A stretch of 64,000 nt of DNA. It comes from RBG-16-66-20 sp035308765 (lineage in GTDB: Bacteria > Pseudomonadota > Gammaproteobacteria > Burkholderiales > SG8-39). The translations under genes were made by a program, and so were the position numbers. How positions within the stretch are numbered: the stretch's first letter is position 1; each line of letters opens with the position of its first letter. The stretch spans positions 1-64,000 of the forward strand of contig DATGGA010000011.1 in the NCBI GenBank assembly GCA_035308765.1. The letters are read 5' to 3'. The notes under the pieces were generated by a model. The model did not search any database. It worked only from the letters and a program-made list of their open reading frames with translations, and was not told the DNA's origin. Positions 61,926 through 64,000 of the stretch are shown here, in pieces.

Positions 61926-62690
61926 TCAGGAAAACTCGGCGATCACGGGTGCGTGGTCGGAAGGCCGCTCGAGCTTGCGCGGCTCCTTGTCGACGGTGCT
62001 GCTGGTGCAGCGCGCGGCGAGTCCCGCCGAGACCAGGATATGGTCGATGCGCAGGCCCGCGTTGCGCCGGAACCCCATCATGCGGTAGTCCCACCAGGAG
62101 TAGATTTTTTCCGGCTGTTCGAAAAGGCGGAACGCATCTTTCAGGCCCAGGCCCAGCAGCGCGCCCCATGCAGCGCGCTCGGGCTCGGAGACATGCACCT
62201 GTCCTTCCCAGGCCTTCGGGTCGTGCACGTCGCGGTCTTCGGGCGCGACGTTGAAGTCTCCTGCCACCGCGAGCTGCGCATGGCGCGCCATTTCCGCAGC
62301 CAGATACTCCCTGAGCGCGGCGAACCAGCGCAGCTTGTAGGCATATTTGTCCGAGCCGACCGCCTGCCCGTTCGGGCAGTAGACGCAGACCACCCGGATT
62401 CCGGCAACGGTCGCCGCGATGACGCGCTTGTGATCGTCGGCGAAGCCGGGCATTCCCATGCTCACGTCGGACAAACCGGTGCGCGCGAGAATCGCGACGC
62501 CGTTATAGGTTTTCTGCCCGGAGAACGCCGCCTGGTAGCCGGCTGCTTCGAGTTCCGCGCGCGGGAATTTCGGATCTTCGAGCTTGAGTTCCTGCAGGCA
62601 GACGATATCGGGCTTCGCTTTTGCGAGCCAGTCAGTGAGATGCGGCAGGCGGACCTTCAGCGAATTGACGTTCCACGCCGCAAGCTTCAT
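61926..62690 (-). CDS. xth: Exodeoxyribonuclease III
   Basis: A 254-residue Xth-family nuclease: MKLAAWNVNSLKVRLPHLTD (metal-binding Asn), CLQELKLED (catalytic Glu), YNGVAILAR, GDFNVAPEDRDVHDP (Asp-Asn pair), LRIDHILVS and PSDHAPVIAEF (catalytic Asp-His). It acts as an AP endonuclease and 3'-5' exonuclease in base excision repair. It is 15 bp downstream of the DUF4124/glutaredoxin gene on the same strand. Confidence 0.96.
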   Translation of the reverse strand: MKLAAWNVNSLKVRLPHLTDWLAKAKPDIVCLQELKLEDPKFPRAELEAAGYQAAFSGQKTYNGVAILARTGLSDVSMGMPGFADDHKRVIAATVAGIRVVCVYCPNGQAVGSDKYAYKLRWFAALREYLAAEMARHAQLAVAGDFNVAPEDRDVHDPKAWEGQVHVSEPERAAWGALLGLGLKDAFRLFEQPEKIYSWWDYRMMGFRRNAGLRIDHILVSAGLAARCTSSTVDKEPRKLERPSDHAPVIAEFS

Positions 62691-62705
62691 CTTGCGACCG
62701 CAGCT

Positions 62706-63350
62706 CTACTTGGCGTCGCCGGGTACGCTGTACTGTCCGGGCCTGGGGGGCGGGCCAGTGACGCTGCCCGTATCGTATGGTCCCGCCTTGACCGCCGGCT
62801 CGGCCGCAGCGGGCTTGGCCGCCGCCTTGGCCTCGGGCGAACCCTCCGGCGGCGGCGGCGCGCTCTGCGATCGCGCCGGCACCAAGCCTGCCTGGGGATA
62901 GCCTGCGGAATCGAGCAAGCTGTTATAGGCGCCCGGCTCAAAACCCTTTTGTACCGACCGGCCGACCGTCAGCACCGGAACTTGTTCGGCGCTCCCAGCG
63001 ACAGCTTTCAATTTCGCCTGGCTTGCCTCGTCCCAGACCTGGACTTCGGTAAACGGAATGCCGCGCTTGTTGAACAGTGCGCGTGCCTGGTTGCAAGCTT
63101 CCTTGCAGGTTGGCGAGGAATAGAACGTGACGGGAAAGTCCTTTCGAGCGCGCGCAACTGAGTACGGAAGCGTCTCGGCAGGACCGGCGCTGGATGCGGG
63201 GAGGTTTTCCTTGCGCACGTCCTTCGCACCCGGAGGCGGGGGCGTGTCGGTGAACTGGACGCGTCCTTTGTCGTCCACCCAGCGGTAGGGCTGCGCCAGC
63301 GCGAGCCCGGCGAAGCAGCACAGCGCGATCAAAATTCCCTGCCGAATCAT
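62706..63350 (-). CDS. DUF4124 and glutaredoxin-like exported protein
   Basis: A 214-residue protein: signal peptide MIRQGILIALCCFAGLALAQ, a DUF4124 motif (PYRWVDDKGRVQFTDTPPPP), then a glutaredoxin/thioredoxin-like fold from about residue 72 (FPVTFYSSPTCKEACNQARA, PFTEVQVWDEASQA, and QVPVLTVGRSVQKGF with the cis-Pro). The C-terminal 50 residues are Pro/Ala-rich and probably disordered. The Cys pair is C-x3-C (CKEAC), not the usual C-x2-C, so redox activity is uncertain. It overlaps the M3 peptidase gene by 4 bp. Confidence 0.82.
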   Translation of the reverse strand: MIRQGILIALCCFAGLALAQPYRWVDDKGRVQFTDTPPPPGAKDVRKENLPASSAGPAETLPYSVARARKDFPVTFYSSPTCKEACNQARALFNKRGIPFTEVQVWDEASQAKLKAVAGSAEQVPVLTVGRSVQKGFEPGAYNSLLDSAGYPQAGLVPARSQSAPPPPEGSPEAKAAAKPAAAEPAVKAGPYDTGSVTGPPPRPGQYSVPGDAK

Positions 63351-64000
63351 GCAGTAATCATACCACTGTGCCTGAGCAGCGCATCCACGCTCGGCTCGCG
63401 GCCGCGGAAGGCGCGGAATGAATCCGCCGCCGGGCGGCTGCCGCCGACAGCGAGAATTTCGTCACGGAATCTGCGTCCCGCGTCCGGGTTGAGCACGCCC
63501 TGTTCTTCGAACATGCTGTAGGCGTCCGCAGAGAGCACTTCGGCCCACTTGTAGCTGTAGTAGCCCGCCGCGTAGCCGCCGGCGAAGATGTGGGAAAAGC
63601 TGTTCGGGAAACGGTTCCATGCCGGCGGCACCAGCACGGCGACTTCGTGGCGGACTTCGTCGAGCAGCGCCTGCGCGGTGTGTCCGCCCGCAGGATCGAA
63701 GTCCGAATGCAGGCGCATGTCGAAGATCGAGAATTCGAGCTGGCGCAGCATGTCGAGCCCGGACTGGAAGTTCTTTGCCGCGATCATCTTGTCGTAGAGC
63801 GCGCGCGGCAGCGGCTCGTTGCTGTCGACATGCCGCGTCATGCCGCGCAGCACGTCCCATTCCCAGCAGAAGTTCTCCATGAACTGGCTGGGCAGCTCTA
63901 CGGCATCCCACTCGACCCCGTTGATGCCCGCGACGCCGAGTTCCTCCACGCGCGTCAGCATGTGGTGCAAGCCATGGCCGAACTCGTGGAAAAGGGTGAT
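63347..64000 (-). CDS. prlC: Oligopeptidase A, M3 family, C-terminal part (cut by window edge)
   Basis: Only the last 217 residues are visible; the frame is still open at base 64000. It starts inside the zinc motif: the last bases read ITLFHEFGHGLHH (HExxH). VEWDAVELPSQFMENFCWEW follows with the third zinc ligand region, then HIFAGGYAAGYYSYKWAEVL, a strong M3 signature, and the usual C-terminus. The enzyme degrades oligopeptides and signal peptides in the cytoplasm. The N-terminal two-thirds are outside the window. Confidence 0.93.
   Translation of the reverse strand: MTLFHEFGHGLHHMLTRVEELGVAGINGVEWDAVELPSQFMENFCWEWDVLRGMTRHVDSNEPLPRALYDKMIAAKNFQSGLDMLRQLEFSIFDMRLHSDFDPAGGHTAQALLDEVRHEVAVLVPPAWNRFPNSFSHIFAGGYAAGYYSYKWAEVLSADAYSMFEEQGVLNPDAGRRFRDEILAVGGSRPAADSFRAFRGREPSVDALLRHSGMITA

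Overview
The window is a GC-rich (roughly two-thirds G+C by eye), gene-dense stretch of a Gram-negative chromosome. The waaC-waaA core-LPS pair, the TolC-type gene next to pcm, the TPP-riboswitch thiC, the glnA/ntrB/ntrC set and the DUF4124 proteins together point to a betaproteobacterium; this is inference from gene content, not a computed classification. Genes are packed with 1-14 bp overlaps and many GTG/TTG starts. No rRNA, tRNA, IS element or CRISPR array was seen. No gene-free stretch exceeds 300 bp; the longest is the glnA leader (about 220 bp).

Region A (1-38775, all on +) is a surface-polysaccharide locus of 37 genes. In order: dTDP-rhamnose genes (end of rfbA, rfbC, rfbD); a sugar aminotransferase; GDP-fucose genes (gmd, fcl); a UDP-uronate-type epimerase and a WbpA-like dehydrogenase; a complete legionaminic-acid set (legB, legC, legG, legI, an acetyltransferase, a CBS-domain guanylyltransferase, legF); and an amidotransferase trio (WbpG/PseA-like plus dedicated HisF/HisH paralogues) expected to make acetamidino sugars. 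Next is a visibly AT-richer block (about 18154-25250) with Wzm/Wzt of an ABC O-antigen exporter, an SGNH protein, a phytanoyl-CoA-type oxygenase and a GT-B-like protein. GC-rich genes resume with an oxidoreductase, a polysialyltransferase-like enzyme, an acetyltransferase, an epimerase, two glycosyltransferases and the UDP-L-FucNAc triad (WbjC/B/D-like). Then comes a 1231-residue protein that appears to fuse a GT2 glycosyltransferase, a flippase-like membrane domain and an O-antigen ligase/polymerase-like domain. A type-3 acyltransferase ends the run.

Region B (38780-48383) carries a minus-strand operon headed by a HigB/HigA toxin-antitoxin pair and continuing into manC, a GT2 and a methyltransferase. 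A GT4 gene and a GT9 gene follow, divergent from a shared palindromic -10. Then come a DUF4254 gene with a WaaE-like GT2, and the LPS core genes waaC and waaA.

Region C (48361-64000) is housekeeping: tolC-like and pcm; riboswitch-controlled thiC with an alpha/beta hydrolase and uppP; a rhodanese; glnA with two NtrC boxes and a sigma-54 promoter; a DUF4124 protein; ntrB-ntrC; a PanE-like protein; malate synthase; exonuclease III; a DUF4124/glutaredoxin protein; and the C-terminal end of an M3 peptidase.

Taken together, the locus can supply L-rhamnose, L-fucose, L-FucNAc, a UDP-uronate, and CMP-legionaminic acid probably carrying an amidino group. It also carries parts of two assembly routes, Wzm/Wzt and a flippase/ligase-like fusion. 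The most unusual items are the three-part fusion protein, the AT-rich export and modification cassette, and a recurring TATAAT-N6-ATG arrangement that predicts leaderless mRNAs.
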